Shown: positions 44,683 to 53,757, counted from the first letter of the stretch. The stretch is DNA of 64,000 bases from Rubrivivax sp. (GCA_027491255.1 JAIXWM010000178.1:62001-126000); one strand, 5' to 3'. Notes: generated from the sequence alone by a model not told the origin. Made by a program: numbers and translations.

Positions 44683-45495
44683 TCAGCCCGCGGCCGAACG
44701 CTGCAGCAGCACTTCCATCACGAAGCGCGAGCCCACGTAGGCCAGCAGCAACACCAGCACGCCAGCGTAGAGCCAGCGTGTGGCCTGCTGACCGCGCCAG
44801 CCGCGCCAGTGCCGGCCTGCCAGCAGCAGCGCGAAGATGGCCCAGGCGGCCAGCGACAGCACGGTCTTGTGGTCCCAGCGCCAATGCGCGGTGGTCGCGA
44901 CACCGAGCAGCATGGCCACCGACAGCACCGCGAAGCCCGCGCCGACGAAGCGGAAGGTGACGCGCTCGAGTTGCAGCAGCGGCACGCCCGAGGCGGCCGA
45001 CGGCAGCCCGCGCCGCGCGCGCAGACGCCGCTCGGCGCCGTCGAGCAGCACCGCGTGCAGCAAGGCTGCGCCGAACAGGCCGTAGGAGCCCACGCCAAGC
45101 AGCCAGTGCAGCGGCGCCCAGGCCGAGCCGAGCTTGCGTGCCTCACCGGGGAAGAGCATGCCCAGCGCGACCGCGCCGATGCCGGCCACGGCCAGGGGCC
45201 GGCGCACCGAAGGCGCAGGCAGCAGGCGCCCGTCGAAGGCATGCACCGCCAGCGTCAGGCACACCGTGAGCGACAGCACCGGGCCGAAGCCCAGGCGCAC
45301 GACGCCGCCGCCGAGCCCGAGGCTGCCGATCTCGCTCAGCAGCATGGCCACATGGGCGACCACGCCGACGACGAAGGCCGTCACGGCTGCGCGGCCCACA
45401 CGCTGCGCCGGCAGTACGGCGACCGCGTAGCACAGCAGCGCGCAGCCGCCCAGCAGCAGCGACAGCGTGCCCGCAGACCCGGCCGATAAAATCAT
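44683..45495 (-). CDS. cytochrome c assembly (CcsA/HemX-like) membrane protein
   Basis: 270 residues with about eight membrane helices. HVAMLLSEIG and FGPVLSLTVCLTLAVHAFDG occupy the N-terminal part. WAPLHWLLGVGSYGLFGAALLHAVLLD and THAHWRWDHKTVLSLAAWAIFALLL-type segments carry the conserved histidines expected to bind haem. This is the YpjD/HemX branch found divergent to ffh in proteobacteria, with an unproven role in cytochrome c or haem handling. A TACACT box lies 6 nt before the ATG at 45495. Confidence 0.85.
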   Translation of the reverse strand: MILSAGSAGTLSLLLGGCALLCYAVAVLPAQRVGRAAVTAFVVGVVAHVAMLLSEIGSLGLGGGVVRLGFGPVLSLTVCLTLAVHAFDGRLLPAPSVRRPLAVAGIGAVALGMLFPGEARKLGSAWAPLHWLLGVGSYGLFGAALLHAVLLDGAERRLRARRGLPSAASGVPLLQLERVTFRFVGAGFAVLSVAMLLGVATTAHWRWDHKTVLSLAAWAIFALLLAGRHWRGWRGQQATRWLYAGVLVLLLAYVGSRFVMEVLLQRSAAG

Positions 45496-45618
45496 CGCCG
45501 CAGTGTACGTGCCGGCGCGTCCAGCCGTGCTGACACTGCATCCCGTTTGCCTGGCTCCTCGCGGCGGCCAGTGCCTCGAATCCCTGGGCTTCGCCGCCCG
45601 CGACGCCGGACCCCGACG

Positions 45619-46977
45619 ATGGCCTCCACCCTTTCCGACCGCCTGTCCCGCCTCGTCAAGACCATGCGCGGCCAGGCGCGCATCACCGAGAGCAATATCC
45701 AGGAGATGCTGCGCGAGGTGCGCATGGCGCTGCTCGAGGCCGACGTCTCGCTGCCCGTGGTGCGCGACTTCATCGCCCGCGTGAAGGACAAGGCGCTCGG
45801 GCAGGAGGTGGTCGCCTCGCTCAACCCCGGGCAGGCCCTCGTGGGCATCGTCCACAAGGAGCTCGCCGCGACCATGGGCGAGGGCGTGGCCGACCTCGAC
45901 CTCGCCACGCAGCCGCCGGCGGTGGTGCTGATGGCCGGCCTGCAGGGCGCGGGCAAGACGACGACGGTGGCCAAGCTCGCGAAGCACCTGATCACGCGGC
46001 GCAAGAAGAAGGTGCTGACGGTGTCGGCCGACGTCTACCGTCCGGCGGCCATCGAGCAGTTGAAGACGGTGACGGCGCAGGCCGGCGCCGAGTGGTTCCC
46101 GAGCACGGCGCAGCAGCGCCCGCGCGAGATCGCGCTCGCGGCGCTCGACCATGCACGGCGCCATTACTTCGACGTGCTGATCGTCGACACCGCGGGTCGG
46201 CTCGCGATCGACGAGGCGCTGATGACCGAGATCCGCGAGCTGCACGCGGCGCTCAAACCGGTGGAGACGCTGTTCGTCGTCGACGCGATGCAGGGCCAGG
46301 ACGCGGTCAACACCGCGCGCGCCTTCAAGGAAGCGCTGCCCCTGACCGGCGTGGTGCTGACCAAGCTCGACGGCGACTCGCGCGGTGGCGCGGCGCTGTC
46401 GGTGCGGCAGGTCACGGGGGTGCCGATCAAGTTCGCCGGCGTCTCCGAGAAGATCGACGGCCTGGAGGCCTTCGACGCCGAGCGTCACGCCGGTCGCGTG
46501 CTCGGCATGGGCGACATTGTCGCGCTCGTCGAGGAGGTGCAGAAGGGGGTCGACATCGAGGCGGCGCAGAAGCTCGCAGCCAAGGTCAAGAGCGGCGACG
46601 CCTTCGACTTGAACGACTTCCTGTCCCAGATCTCGCAGATGAAGAAGATGGGCGGCTTGTCCGGCCTGATGGACAAGCTGCCCTCGCAGCTCACCGCGCG
46701 CGCGGCCGGCGCCGACCTCGGCCGCGCCGAGCGCGACGTGCGCCGCATGGAGGGCATCATCTGCTCCATGACCCCGCTGGAGCGGCGCAAGCCCGAGTTG
46801 ATCAAGGCCTCGCGCAAGCGCCGCATCGCCACCGGCGCCGGCGTGCAGGTGCAGGATGTCAACCGCATGCTCAACCAGTTCGAGCAGATGCGCGACATGA
46901 TGAAGAAGATGAAGGGCGGCGGGTTGATGAAGATGATGCGCCGCATGGGCGGTGGCTTGCCCGGGATGCCGCGCTGA
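45619..46977 (+). CDS. ffh: signal recognition particle protein Ffh
   Basis: 452 residues. The N domain (1-85) is followed by the G domain with P-loop GLQGAGKTT at 107-115, DTAGRLAIDE, and TKLDGDSRGGAALS. The Met-rich M domain (about 300-452) ends QMRDMMKKMKGGGLMKMMRRMGGGLPGMPR and binds the signal peptide and 4.5S RNA. It is convergent with its receptor gene ftsY, only 42 bp away. Confidence 0.97.
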   Translation: MASTLSDRLSRLVKTMRGQARITESNIQEMLREVRMALLEADVSLPVVRDFIARVKDKALGQEVVASLNPGQALVGIVHKELAATMGEGVADLDLATQPPAVVLMAGLQGAGKTTTVAKLAKHLITRRKKKVLTVSADVYRPAAIEQLKTVTAQAGAEWFPSTAQQRPREIALAALDHARRHYFDVLIVDTAGRLAIDEALMTEIRELHAALKPVETLFVVDAMQGQDAVNTARAFKEALPLTGVVLTKLDGDSRGGAALSVRQVTGVPIKFAGVSEKIDGLEAFDAERHAGRVLGMGDIVALVEEVQKGVDIEAAQKLAAKVKSGDAFDLNDFLSQISQMKKMGGLSGLMDKLPSQLTARAAGADLGRAERDVRRMEGIICSMTPLERRKPELIKASRKRRIATGAGVQVQDVNRMLNQFEQMRDMMKKMKGGGLMKMMRRMGGGLPGMPR

Positions 46978-47019
46978 GGGCGCCGCCGCGCGCTGGCGCG
47001 CGCCACGGCCCGTCCCGGC

Positions 47020-48111
47020 CTACTGCAGCAGGGCCTGCGCGAACTCGCGCGCGTCGAAGGTCTGCAGGTCTTCGAGCTTTTCGCCCACGCCGATGAAATA
47101 GACCGCGATCGGGCGCTGCTGCGTCGCGCACCAGCGCGCGATCGCCGCCAGCACACCGCCCTTGGCCGTGCCGTCGAGCTTCGTGACGATGAGTCCCGTC
47201 AGCTGCACCGCCGCATCGAAAGCCTGCACCTGGGCGAGCGCGTTCTGCCCGGTGTTGCCGTCGATGACGAGCAGCACCTCGTGCGGCGCGCCCTCCTGGG
47301 CCTTGGCGATCGTGCGGCGGATCTTCTTCAGCTCCTCCATCAGGTGCGCCTGCGTCGGCAGGCGGCCGGCGGTGTCGGCGATCACCACGTCGCAAGCGCG
47401 TGCCCGGCCTGCCGCCACCGCGTCGAAGCTCACCGCCGCCGGGTCGCCGCCTTGCTGGCTGACGATGTCCACGCGGTTGCGGTCGCCCCAGGCGGCGAGC
47501 TGCTCGCGTGCGGCGGCGCGGAAGGTGTCGGCCGCGGCCAGCAGCACCTTCTGCCCGTCCTGCGCGAGGTGGTAGGTCAGCTTGCCGATGCTGGTGGTCT
47601 TGCCTGCGCCGTTGACGCCCACCACCATGAACACCGTGGGCGCGTGCGCGCCGATCTCCAGCGGCCGCTGCAGCGGCGCGAGCAGCTCTGCCAGCGCATC
47701 GGCCAGCAGCGCCTTGACGGCTGCCGGGTCCGTGGCCTTGGTCTCCTTGACGCGGCGCTTCAGGTCGGCCAGCAGGTGCTCGGTCGCGGGCAGGCTGGTG
47801 TCGGCCAGCAGAAGCGCCGACTCCAATTCCTCGTACAGCGTGTCGTCGATGCGGGTGCCGGTGAAGACCTGCGCGATGCCGGCGCCGGTCTTGCGCAGCC
47901 CGGCGCGCAGGCGCTCGAGCCAGCCCGCGCGCTGCGGCGGCGCAGCGGGGGACGGTGCTGCGGCCGGGGTCGTGGTGGTCGTGGGCGCCGGTGGGGCAGC
48001 CGGTGCGACGGGCAAGCGTCCCCCGGTGGCAGTCGGAGCAGCCGTTGGCGGGGCGGACGGCTCGGGCGCGGGCGGCGGGGCAGGGGGGCGTTTCTTGAAG
48101 AAGCTGAACAT
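47020..48111 (-). CDS. ftsY: signal recognition particle receptor FtsY
   Basis: 363 residues. A short Phe/Lys N-terminus (MFSFFKKR) and a Pro/Ala/Thr-rich A domain (8-62) precede the NG domain. P-loop GVNGAGKTT is at 165-173, then DTAGRLPTQAHLMEELKKI, and TKLDGTAKGGVLAAI. It docks Ffh-ribosome complexes at the membrane. The A domain has few acidic residues compared with E. coli. Confidence 0.97.
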   Translation of the reverse strand: MFSFFKKRPPAPPPAPEPSAPPTAAPTATGGRLPVAPAAPPAPTTTTTPAAAPSPAAPPQRAGWLERLRAGLRKTGAGIAQVFTGTRIDDTLYEELESALLLADTSLPATEHLLADLKRRVKETKATDPAAVKALLADALAELLAPLQRPLEIGAHAPTVFMVVGVNGAGKTTSIGKLTYHLAQDGQKVLLAAADTFRAAAREQLAAWGDRNRVDIVSQQGGDPAAVSFDAVAAGRARACDVVIADTAGRLPTQAHLMEELKKIRRTIAKAQEGAPHEVLLVIDGNTGQNALAQVQAFDAAVQLTGLIVTKLDGTAKGGVLAAIARWCATQQRPIAVYFIGVGEKLEDLQTFDAREFAQALLQ

Positions 48112-48192
48112 GCGTGGATGCCAGGGTGTCGGGCTTCGGCATCGCCGGCGCCGGGTCTTCGCCGCCCTTGGCAGGCGGGCGGGTGCCTGGCC

Positions 48193-48198
48193 TATAAT
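48193..48198 (+). promoter_or_regulatory. promoter of tRNA-Met
   Basis: TATAAT lies 11 nt before the mature tRNA, with TTGGCA at 48168-48173 and a 19-bp spacer. Confidence 0.55.
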
Positions 48199-48209
48199 GC
48201 AGGGCTTGT

Positions 48210-48286
<77 letters not shown>

Positions 48287-48292
48287 CCCGAT

Positions 48293-48328
48293 GCCCCGTG
48301 TGCGTACAAGCCGCGGGGTTTTTCTTTG
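48293..48328 (+). terminator. terminator of tRNA-Met
   Basis: CCCCG (48294-48298) pairs with CGGGG (48314-48318), followed directly by TTTTTCTTT. Stem extension inside is imperfect. Confidence 0.6.
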
Positions 48329-48454
48329 GGGCGATTCACGCCGCCAGGGGGTGCTCCTTCGTGCAAGGGGCATGAGCCTTTTCAGTTCGTGCCCGCACGG
48401 GTGGTGCCAGGCAGGGGGGCTTGGCGGCGTGGGGCACCGCCCTGCGCGGCGGCC

Positions 48455-49345
48455 TCAGGCGAGCCGTAGACTGCCGCCAAGCTGCAGTGCCGCGCGCGGC
48501 TCGAAGACCACCGGTCCGTACCAGGCCTCGGCGCGGCTGCGGGTGTTGTCGCTGTCGGTCATCAGGGCCACACCGATCAGCGCGCCGGGGGGCTCCCCGT
48601 AGACCTGCAGGTAGTCGGCGGCCACGTCGCGCCGGTGTTCACGCCAGCTGCCCAGGTGAGCCGGGCCGGAGTCGACGACGAGCTTGCGGATGCGGTCGGT
48701 GCGCGGGTTGACGATGGCCGTGCCCACGGGTTCGGCCGTCTCCCAGACGTACATCAAGGTGGCGAAGGGGGGCGATTCGCCCGTGAGGCTTCGGGCCAGG
48801 TCGAATATCGCGCGCGTGCGTGGCGACAGCCGGGCCCGGTCGCCGTCGAAGGCCAGCACCAGGCGCGCGACCGCGTCCTCGCGCTCGACGTCGGTGACGC
48901 TGGCCTGCGCGTTCAGGGCATCGACGCGCCAGCTGAAGCGCAGCAGGCCGAGTTCGGCCGGGGGGATGCGAGCGTGGCAACGCCACATGCTGGCCGAGGC
49001 GTCTGCCCGGGCGTGGACGACGGTGCGTCCGTCCTTGCGGCTGCGCGCGTAGCGCGTGGCACGCTTGCCCGGCAGCGCCACCTCGTGCCAGGGCGCTGCG
49101 GCATGGTCGCCGGACAGGGGGGGTGCGGCAGGCCCCGCGGGCGTGGCTGCACCATGGGCAGCGCCGTCGTTCGGCGGCGTGCCCAGCGGCACACCGGCAC
49201 ACCCCGCGAGCCACGCAGGGGCTGCGCCGAGCACGAGGGCACGGCGGGAGAGCGTCAGGGCGCAGTCGGCGGCGCTGTCCTGCGCAGCCGCAGCACCCGC
49301 CGCAGTGGCGGACGGCGCGGAAGAGACGTCGGCGCTGCGATGCAT
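48455..49345 (-). CDS. DUF3047 lipoprotein
   Basis: 296 residues. SRRALVLGAAPAWLAGCAG contains a lipobox with Cys49, so the mature protein is probably membrane-anchored. The DUF3047 domain covers about 85-290: SMWRCHARIPPAELGLLRFSWRVDAL, EDAVARLVLAFDGD, and C-terminal IGVALMTDSDNTRSRAEAWYGPVVF. The function of the family is unknown. The 48 residues before the lipobox are longer than normal, so a later start is possible. Confidence 0.82.
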   Translation of the reverse strand: MHRSADVSSAPSATAAGAAAAQDSAADCALTLSRRALVLGAAPAWLAGCAGVPLGTPPNDGAAHGAATPAGPAAPPLSGDHAAAPWHEVALPGKRATRYARSRKDGRTVVHARADASASMWRCHARIPPAELGLLRFSWRVDALNAQASVTDVEREDAVARLVLAFDGDRARLSPRTRAIFDLARSLTGESPPFATLMYVWETAEPVGTAIVNPRTDRIRKLVVDSGPAHLGSWREHRRDVAADYLQVYGEPPGALIGVALMTDSDNTRSRAEAWYGPVVFEPRAALQLGGSLRLA

Positions 49346-49400
49346 GCCGCCGATCTTGGCACAAGGCCGGCGGTGCGTTCAGCGGGTTGTCCCGGGGTTG

Positions 49401-49435
49401 GAAAAAGAAAAGCCCGCCGTGGAGCCACGGCGGGC
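49401..49435 (-). terminator. terminator of the porin gene
   Basis: GCCCGCCGTG (49412-49421) pairs perfectly with CACGGCGGGC (49426-49435). On the minus strand it is followed by CTTTTCTTTTTC. Confidence 0.85.
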
Positions 49436-49481
49436 GGGAGTGTCTTCATCACGAAGGGCCGGCGCAAGCCGGCCCGTCACA

Positions 49482-50657
49482 TCAGAAGGCGTGGCGGATG
49501 CCGAGGTCGAACTGGTTGTTCTTCGTGTTGGCGGTGTTACCCGTCGCCGTGACAGAACCCGTGGTGTTGTTCTTGCGGGACGTCTGGGCGAGGTCCGAGT
49601 ACACGTAGGTACGCTTGCTCAGGTCGTAGCGCACGCCGAGGCCGAGCTTGCTGTCGGTCTTCTGCGTGCTGGCGCCGGTGCCGTTCCAAGTGCTGTAGCC
49701 CACACGGTAGGACAGCGCGCCCATCGGGATGGTGGCGCCGATGGTGTGGTTGCTGATAGCGCCACCAGCGGCGACGTGCCCGCTTTGGCCGGGGACAGCC
49801 GACGCAGCTGCCAAGAACGTGCCAGCATTGGCCCGCTCGGCCGCGGTACCACCGTTGACGCGTGCGGTGCTGAAGAAGATCCGCGCGACGCCGGCGTTGT
49901 AGTTGCCGAACAGCTGAGTGATCGTGTCTGCGGCGCGGTTCTGCTCCGTGCCGAGGCCGACCACCAGGGGACCGGCGGAATACACCGCGACGACCGAGTA
50001 GTGCGTCTTCGATGCGCCGGTCGCACCGGCGACAGCCGAGCCGGTGACCTTGAACGGCGAGAGGCTGGCGCTCAGAGTCAGGCCGGAGATGTTGGGCGAC
50101 GTGTACCAGAATCCGCGGTCGATCCGGCCTTCGCCACCAGGTGCGTAGTCGGTGGCGAAACCGGCCGCGTAGACCGAGCCGGCGACGGTGGTCACACCCC
50201 AGGGGTCGGAGTTGCCGCCGTTGGGCAGCTGCAGGGCGGAGATGCCGCGGCCCAGCATGACCGTGCCGAAGCCGCCGCTCAGACCGACGCGGGTCTCACC
50301 TTGGAACAGCGGGCGAGCGGTGTTCTCGATGCTCGACAGTTGGTTTCCGCTAGCGCCGGCGGGCGGCAGGCTCGTAGAACCGTTGGTGGTGACCGAACGG
50401 CCTTGCGAATAGCCGGTGGTCGGGTCGAAGCGCAGTTGCGCATTGACCAGGGCACGCAGGCCACCGCCGAGGTCTTCGTTGGCGCTGAAGATCAGGCGCG
50501 CGGCGTCGGCGTCAGCGAGCGACACCTTCGACACGGTGCTGCCGACGGCGCTGGTGTAGCGCACGCCCAGGTCCATCACACCGGACAGGGTCACTTGCGC
50601 CATCGAGGCGCCGGAAACGGTGGCCAGGGCGGCCAGCGCGATCAGGGACTTCTTCAT
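49482..50657 (-). CDS. outer-membrane porin (Gram-negative porin, Burkholderiales type)
   Basis: 391 residues. The signal peptide MKKSLIALAALATVSGASMA is cleaved before QVTLSGVMDLGVRYTS. Amphipathic beta strands typical of 16-stranded trimeric porins follow (ANEDLGGGLRALVNAQLRFD, RVGLSGGFGTVMLGRG as the loop-3 region), ending FDLGIRHAF with the C-terminal Phe needed for Bam recognition. It is a general diffusion pore with probable anion preference. It is monocistronic with its own terminator. Confidence 0.95.
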   Translation of the reverse strand: MKKSLIALAALATVSGASMAQVTLSGVMDLGVRYTSAVGSTVSKVSLADADAARLIFSANEDLGGGLRALVNAQLRFDPTTGYSQGRSVTTNGSTSLPPAGASGNQLSSIENTARPLFQGETRVGLSGGFGTVMLGRGISALQLPNGGNSDPWGVTTVAGSVYAAGFATDYAPGGEGRIDRGFWYTSPNISGLTLSASLSPFKVTGSAVAGATGASKTHYSVVAVYSAGPLVVGLGTEQNRAADTITQLFGNYNAGVARIFFSTARVNGGTAAERANAGTFLAAASAVPGQSGHVAAGGAISNHTIGATIPMGALSYRVGYSTWNGTGASTQKTDSKLGLGVRYDLSKRTYVYSDLAQTSRKNNTTGSVTATGNTANTKNNQFDLGIRHAF

Positions 50658-50975
50658 ATCAAAGTTCTCCAGGTTGAGGACAGGGGCTCTTTCTGCAGAC
50701 CGGGCGCCGTTGCAAGGAGCTTGCTCGGGCTTGCCAGCCCCGGCGTCCAGCCCTTCGATCGAGCTGTACGAACTCCCTTGCGGGAAGTTGATGCGTATTT
50801 CACCAGCGTCGGGCGGCCCTGACTAGGTTTTGGACTCCCGGCGGGGGCTTTGTGTTGCATGGTTGCAACGCCGCCGCTTTGAGGCGCGACCTTGAACGGT
50901 GCCCGCCGGGCGGTGGCTCCTCGTCTGCGGGGCGGGGCATGGTCGACCAGGCGCGCTGGGGTAAGCTATTCGGCC
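50658..50975. other. divergent regulatory region between porin and coq7
   Basis: 318 bp without a gene. It should hold the porin promoter and leader. GTTGCATGGTTGCAAC (50853-50868) contains the palindrome GTTGCAAC. A TAAGCT box at 50962-50967 ends 8 nt before the coq7 ATG. Confidence 0.45.
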
Positions 50976-51647
50976 ATGAGTGCATCCACGAGTCCGTCCC
51001 GCCCTGCCTTGTCGGCCGTCGATCATTGGCTCGCCGCTGCCGACAGCGCGCTGCGCACGCTGGCCGGCGGGGCCCACGCGGGCCGACCCGAGCCCGCGGC
51101 CGCCGACGCAGCAGGCGACCAGGCCGCGCCGTTGGGCGAGGCCGAGCGCCGGCTGTCGGGCGCGCTGATGCGCGTGAACCACGTCGGCGAGGTCTGCGCC
51201 CAGGCCCTGTACCAGGCCCAGGCGCTGACCGCGCGCAGCCCGGCCCTGCGCGCGCAGATGCTGGCGGCAGCGCGGGAGGAGACCGACCACCTGGCCTGGA
51301 CGCACAGCCGCCTGAAGGCGCTGGGCGCGCGGCCGAGCCTGCTGAACCCGGTGTGGTACGGCGGCGCCTTCGGCATCGGGCTGCTGGCCGGGCGCCTGGG
51401 TGACGCGCGCAGCCTCGGTTTCGTCGTCGAGACCGAGCGTCAGGTGGAGCAGCACCTCGCCGGTCACCTGGATCGCCTGCCCGAAGCGGACGCGGCTTCG
51501 CGGGCCGTCGTGGCGCAGATGAAAGCCGACGAGGCACGCCACGCCGACGACGCAACGGCCGCCGGCGCGGTGCCGCTGCCCGCGCCGGTGCAGGGCCTGA
51601 TGCGGCTGGCGGCCCGGGTGATGACCACGGTGGCGCACCGGGTGTGA
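50976..51647 (+). CDS. coq7: 3-demethoxyubiquinol 3-hydroxylase (Coq7 type)
   Basis: 223 residues. Diiron ligands are arranged in two repeats: LMRVNHVGEVCAQALY with AAREETDHLAWTHSRL, and VETERQVEQHL with ADEARHADDA. This is a COQ7 di-iron monooxygenase performing a late ring hydroxylation of ubiquinone, replacing UbiF. ubiX and ispB of the same pathway are elsewhere in the window. A longer frame starts at 50892, but ATG 50976 fits the family. Confidence 0.93.
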   Translation: MSASTSPSRPALSAVDHWLAAADSALRTLAGGAHAGRPEPAAADAAGDQAAPLGEAERRLSGALMRVNHVGEVCAQALYQAQALTARSPALRAQMLAAAREETDHLAWTHSRLKALGARPSLLNPVWYGGAFGIGLLAGRLGDARSLGFVVETERQVEQHLAGHLDRLPEADAASRAVVAQMKADEARHADDATAAGAVPLPAPVQGLMRLAARVMTTVAHRV

Positions 51648-51756
51648 GCCTGCCGCCGGTGAAAGGGCCGGCCAACCTGTGGCCGCCGGCCCCGACGCGA
51701 CGCGTCAGACGCTGAGCGTTTCCCGCCGCGCCCGAAGAGCGCGTCGAGACGCGCTG

Positions 51757-52779
51757 TCAGTGCGCGTCCAGCACGGCCTGCAGCGTGGGCGCGTCGAGGA
51801 CGCGGTCGGTCCAGAGGTCGAGCTGGGCCGGCGTGGCCTGGTCGAGCCGGGCGAGGGTCTCTGCGGGCAGCGGGCCGAAGCGGCGGGCGAGCTGGCGCGC
51901 GAGGGTTCGGGCCTGACCCTTCTCCATGCCCCGCTCCATGCCCCTCTCCATGCCTTCGCGCAGCCCGTGCTCGATGGCGAGGCGTTCAACGCTCGTGACG
52001 TACCGCATGCCGGCCTTCCTTTCGTGCTCGCCGATATCTTGCCAGAGCTGGTGCTCGAGCGGGGGCGGCAGGTGCAACATCCAGTCGAGGACGGCGAAGA
52101 GGTCGAGCACGCGCTGGCGGCTCCAGTCCTGGCGGTACAGCAACTGGATCAGCCGCCACTTGGCGGCGTAGCGGCGTGCGGCCTGGCCGCGGGTGCGCAG
52201 CGTCTGCAGGTGCGCGGCCGTCACCAGCGCGAAGGGGTTTGCCTCTTGCTGCAACGGGCCCAGCCGGTGCTCGTGGTCGAGCAGCTTGGTTGTGGGGAAG
52301 CGCATGAGGGCCTCGCAGCCCAGCGTCTCGGTGCGGTACTCGGCGGGGCGCCATTCGGGGTGGTCGTCGGCGAGCACCGCAAAGCTGGCGACCGCGTGAC
52401 CCCAGCGGTCGAGCAGGCGGTGGTGGTAGGTGAACATGCGCCTGGCGAAGGCGTCGTCGCGCTGGGTCTGCACCTCGACGTGGACAAACAGCAGGCGCGG
52501 GGCGGCGTCCCGGCTGGTGACGCGCACGAGCACGTCGACGAACTTCCTGCCGCTGGCCGCGTCGCGCACCACCTGGCGCAGCTCCTTGTCCAGCAGTTCG
52601 TGCCCGCGCGACCAGTCGATGGCGCCATGCGCGGCGGGAAAGTAGAAGGCCAGGAATTCGGGGAAGGCGCCGGCGATGGCCTGCTTCCACGGGTTGTCGT
52701 GGTCGTCGCGGGTGGCGGGGCCACCGGGGGCCATGGCGCTGGCGACGGGGGCGGTGCGGCGGCGGGGCATGCGGGCCAC
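51757..52779 (-). CDS. Rpn-type PD-(D/E)XK nuclease family protein with DUF4351
   Basis: 340 residues. The N-terminal nuclease core is DHDNPWKQAIAGAFPEFLAFYFPAAHGAIDWSR with FVDVLVRVTSRDAAPRLLFVHVEVQTQRD, carrying the Asp...Glu-x-Gln of PD-(D/E)XK enzymes. A helical middle is followed by a Met/Glu/Gly repeat (EGMERGMERGMEKGQ, near 278-292) and a DUF4351 tail. Relatives include recombination-promoting nucleases (RpnA-E) and proteins often labelled transposase, but no inverted repeats flank it. A second start at MAPGGPATRDD is possible. It is an accessory gene, and such genes move and duplicate often. Confidence 0.85.
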   Translation of the reverse strand: MARMPRRRTAPVASAMAPGGPATRDDHDNPWKQAIAGAFPEFLAFYFPAAHGAIDWSRGHELLDKELRQVVRDAASGRKFVDVLVRVTSRDAAPRLLFVHVEVQTQRDDAFARRMFTYHHRLLDRWGHAVASFAVLADDHPEWRPAEYRTETLGCEALMRFPTTKLLDHEHRLGPLQQEANPFALVTAAHLQTLRTRGQAARRYAAKWRLIQLLYRQDWSRQRVLDLFAVLDWMLHLPPPLEHQLWQDIGEHERKAGMRYVTSVERLAIEHGLREGMERGMERGMEKGQARTLARQLARRFGPLPAETLARLDQATPAQLDLWTDRVLDAPTLQAVLDAH

Positions 52780-53012
52780 TGTAGGCGGCCGTCCCGGGGC
52801 CCCGCATCCCTCTGGCGGGTGACCTGAATGGGGGATGGCGCCATCGCTGCAGCCACCCCCGCATCAAGGCCTCAGGGAGGTGTCGACGCCGGGTGTCTGT
52901 GGGGGTAGCACAGCAGGTTCCGGATGCGACCTCCCCGGGCTGGCGTGCCGCCCGGGCTGGTTCGGCGCAGGGTGGCGAGCCCACGATGCCGCGGGCCTGA
53001 CGACGGTCAGCC

Positions 53013-53435
53013 TCAACCCTCGACGACTTCGAAGCTCGTCGTCACTTCGGCGGTCCGGCCCAGCATGATGGTGGCCGAGCAGTACTTCTCGTGCGACATC
53101 GCGATCGCGCGCTCCACGGCGGCGGCGGGCACGGCCTTGCCCGTGACGACGAAGTGCAGGTGGATCTTGGTGAAGACCTTGGGGTCCTGTGCCGCGCGTT
53201 CGGCCTGCAGGCGCACCTGGCAGCCGCTGACGGCGTGGCGGCCACGCTTGAGGATGAGCACGACGTCGTAGGCGGTGCAACCGCCGGCGCCCGCCAGCAG
53301 CGTCTCCATCGGTCGGGGGGCTAGGTTGCGGCCGCCGCCGTCAGGCGCGCCGTCCATCGTGAGAAAGTGGCCGCTGCCGGTCTCGGCCGCAAAGCCCATG
53401 CCGGTGGACGGCATCCAGTGCACGGTGCATTCCAT
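53013..53435 (-). CDS. OsmC-family protein
   Basis: 140 residues with the two redox cysteines of OsmC/Ohr proteins: Cys53 in LLAGAGGCTAYDVVLIL and Cys119 in SHEKYCSATIMLG. The sequence is nearer the YhfA-like branch than Ohr. It probably reduces organic hydroperoxides, but the substrate is not known. The 233 bp between it and the Rpn gene show nothing clear. Confidence 0.9.
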   Translation of the reverse strand: MECTVHWMPSTGMGFAAETGSGHFLTMDGAPDGGGRNLAPRPMETLLAGAGGCTAYDVVLILKRGRHAVSGCQVRLQAERAAQDPKVFTKIHLHFVVTGKAVPAAAVERAIAMSHEKYCSATIMLGRTAEVTTSFEVVEG

Positions 53436-53620
53436 GGTTCATTCGGGTGCGTCGAGCGCACCAAAGGCGTGAAGAAGAGAGGTTCATTCTGACCGCTGCA
53501 CGCATTCCGGCGCTGGCATGGTCCATGCATGTAGTCTCTCGTGTGTCTTTCGCGGCGCGCATCGGGTCGGATTGATCTGCATCGAGTCTGCTGCCGAGGG
53601 TCGGCTGGTAAACTGACTCT

Positions 53621-53740
53621 GATATCGGCAGGCATCGGCAGGTCCTTCTCGGCACGCTGGCGCTGCTCCAGGTTGTCTCCTCCACCTCCTGTGAAGGTGG
53701 TTTGACCCGGAGCCTTTGCGGGCTCCGGGTTTTTTTCTTT
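53621..53740 (+). ncRNA. candidate leader RNA or sRNA ending in a terminator before ilvA
   Basis: About 120 nt lies between a possible TAAACT -10 box (53609-53614) and a strong terminator. It contains a hairpin CCACCT-loop-AGGTGG (53682-53700) preceded by GTCTCCTCCACCTCC, complementary to Shine-Dalgarno sequences. No ATG-initiated leader peptide is present and no Thr/Ile codon run is seen. It could be an attenuator for ilvA or an independent sRNA. The 53436-53620 part shows nothing else. Confidence 0.4.
53705..53740 (+). terminator. strong intrinsic terminator 18 nt before ilvA
   Basis: ACCCGGAGCC (53705-53714) and GGCTCCGGGT (53721-53730) form a perfect 10-bp stem with a 6-nt loop, followed by TTTTTTTCTTT. 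The ilvA ATG is at 53758. Confidence 0.85.
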
Positions 53741-53757
53741 CCGCTCCACCCTCCACC

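Noticed and set aside
51757..52779. The Rpn-type gene as a transposase within an insertion sequence
   Set aside because: No terminal inverted repeats or target duplication are visible around it, and the catalytic pattern is PD-(D/E)XK.
53621..53740. The pre-ilvA RNA as 6S, SRP or tmRNA
   Set aside because: None of the conserved SRP (GGUCAGGUCCGGAAGGAAGCAGCC-like), 6S or tmRNA signatures is present on either strand.
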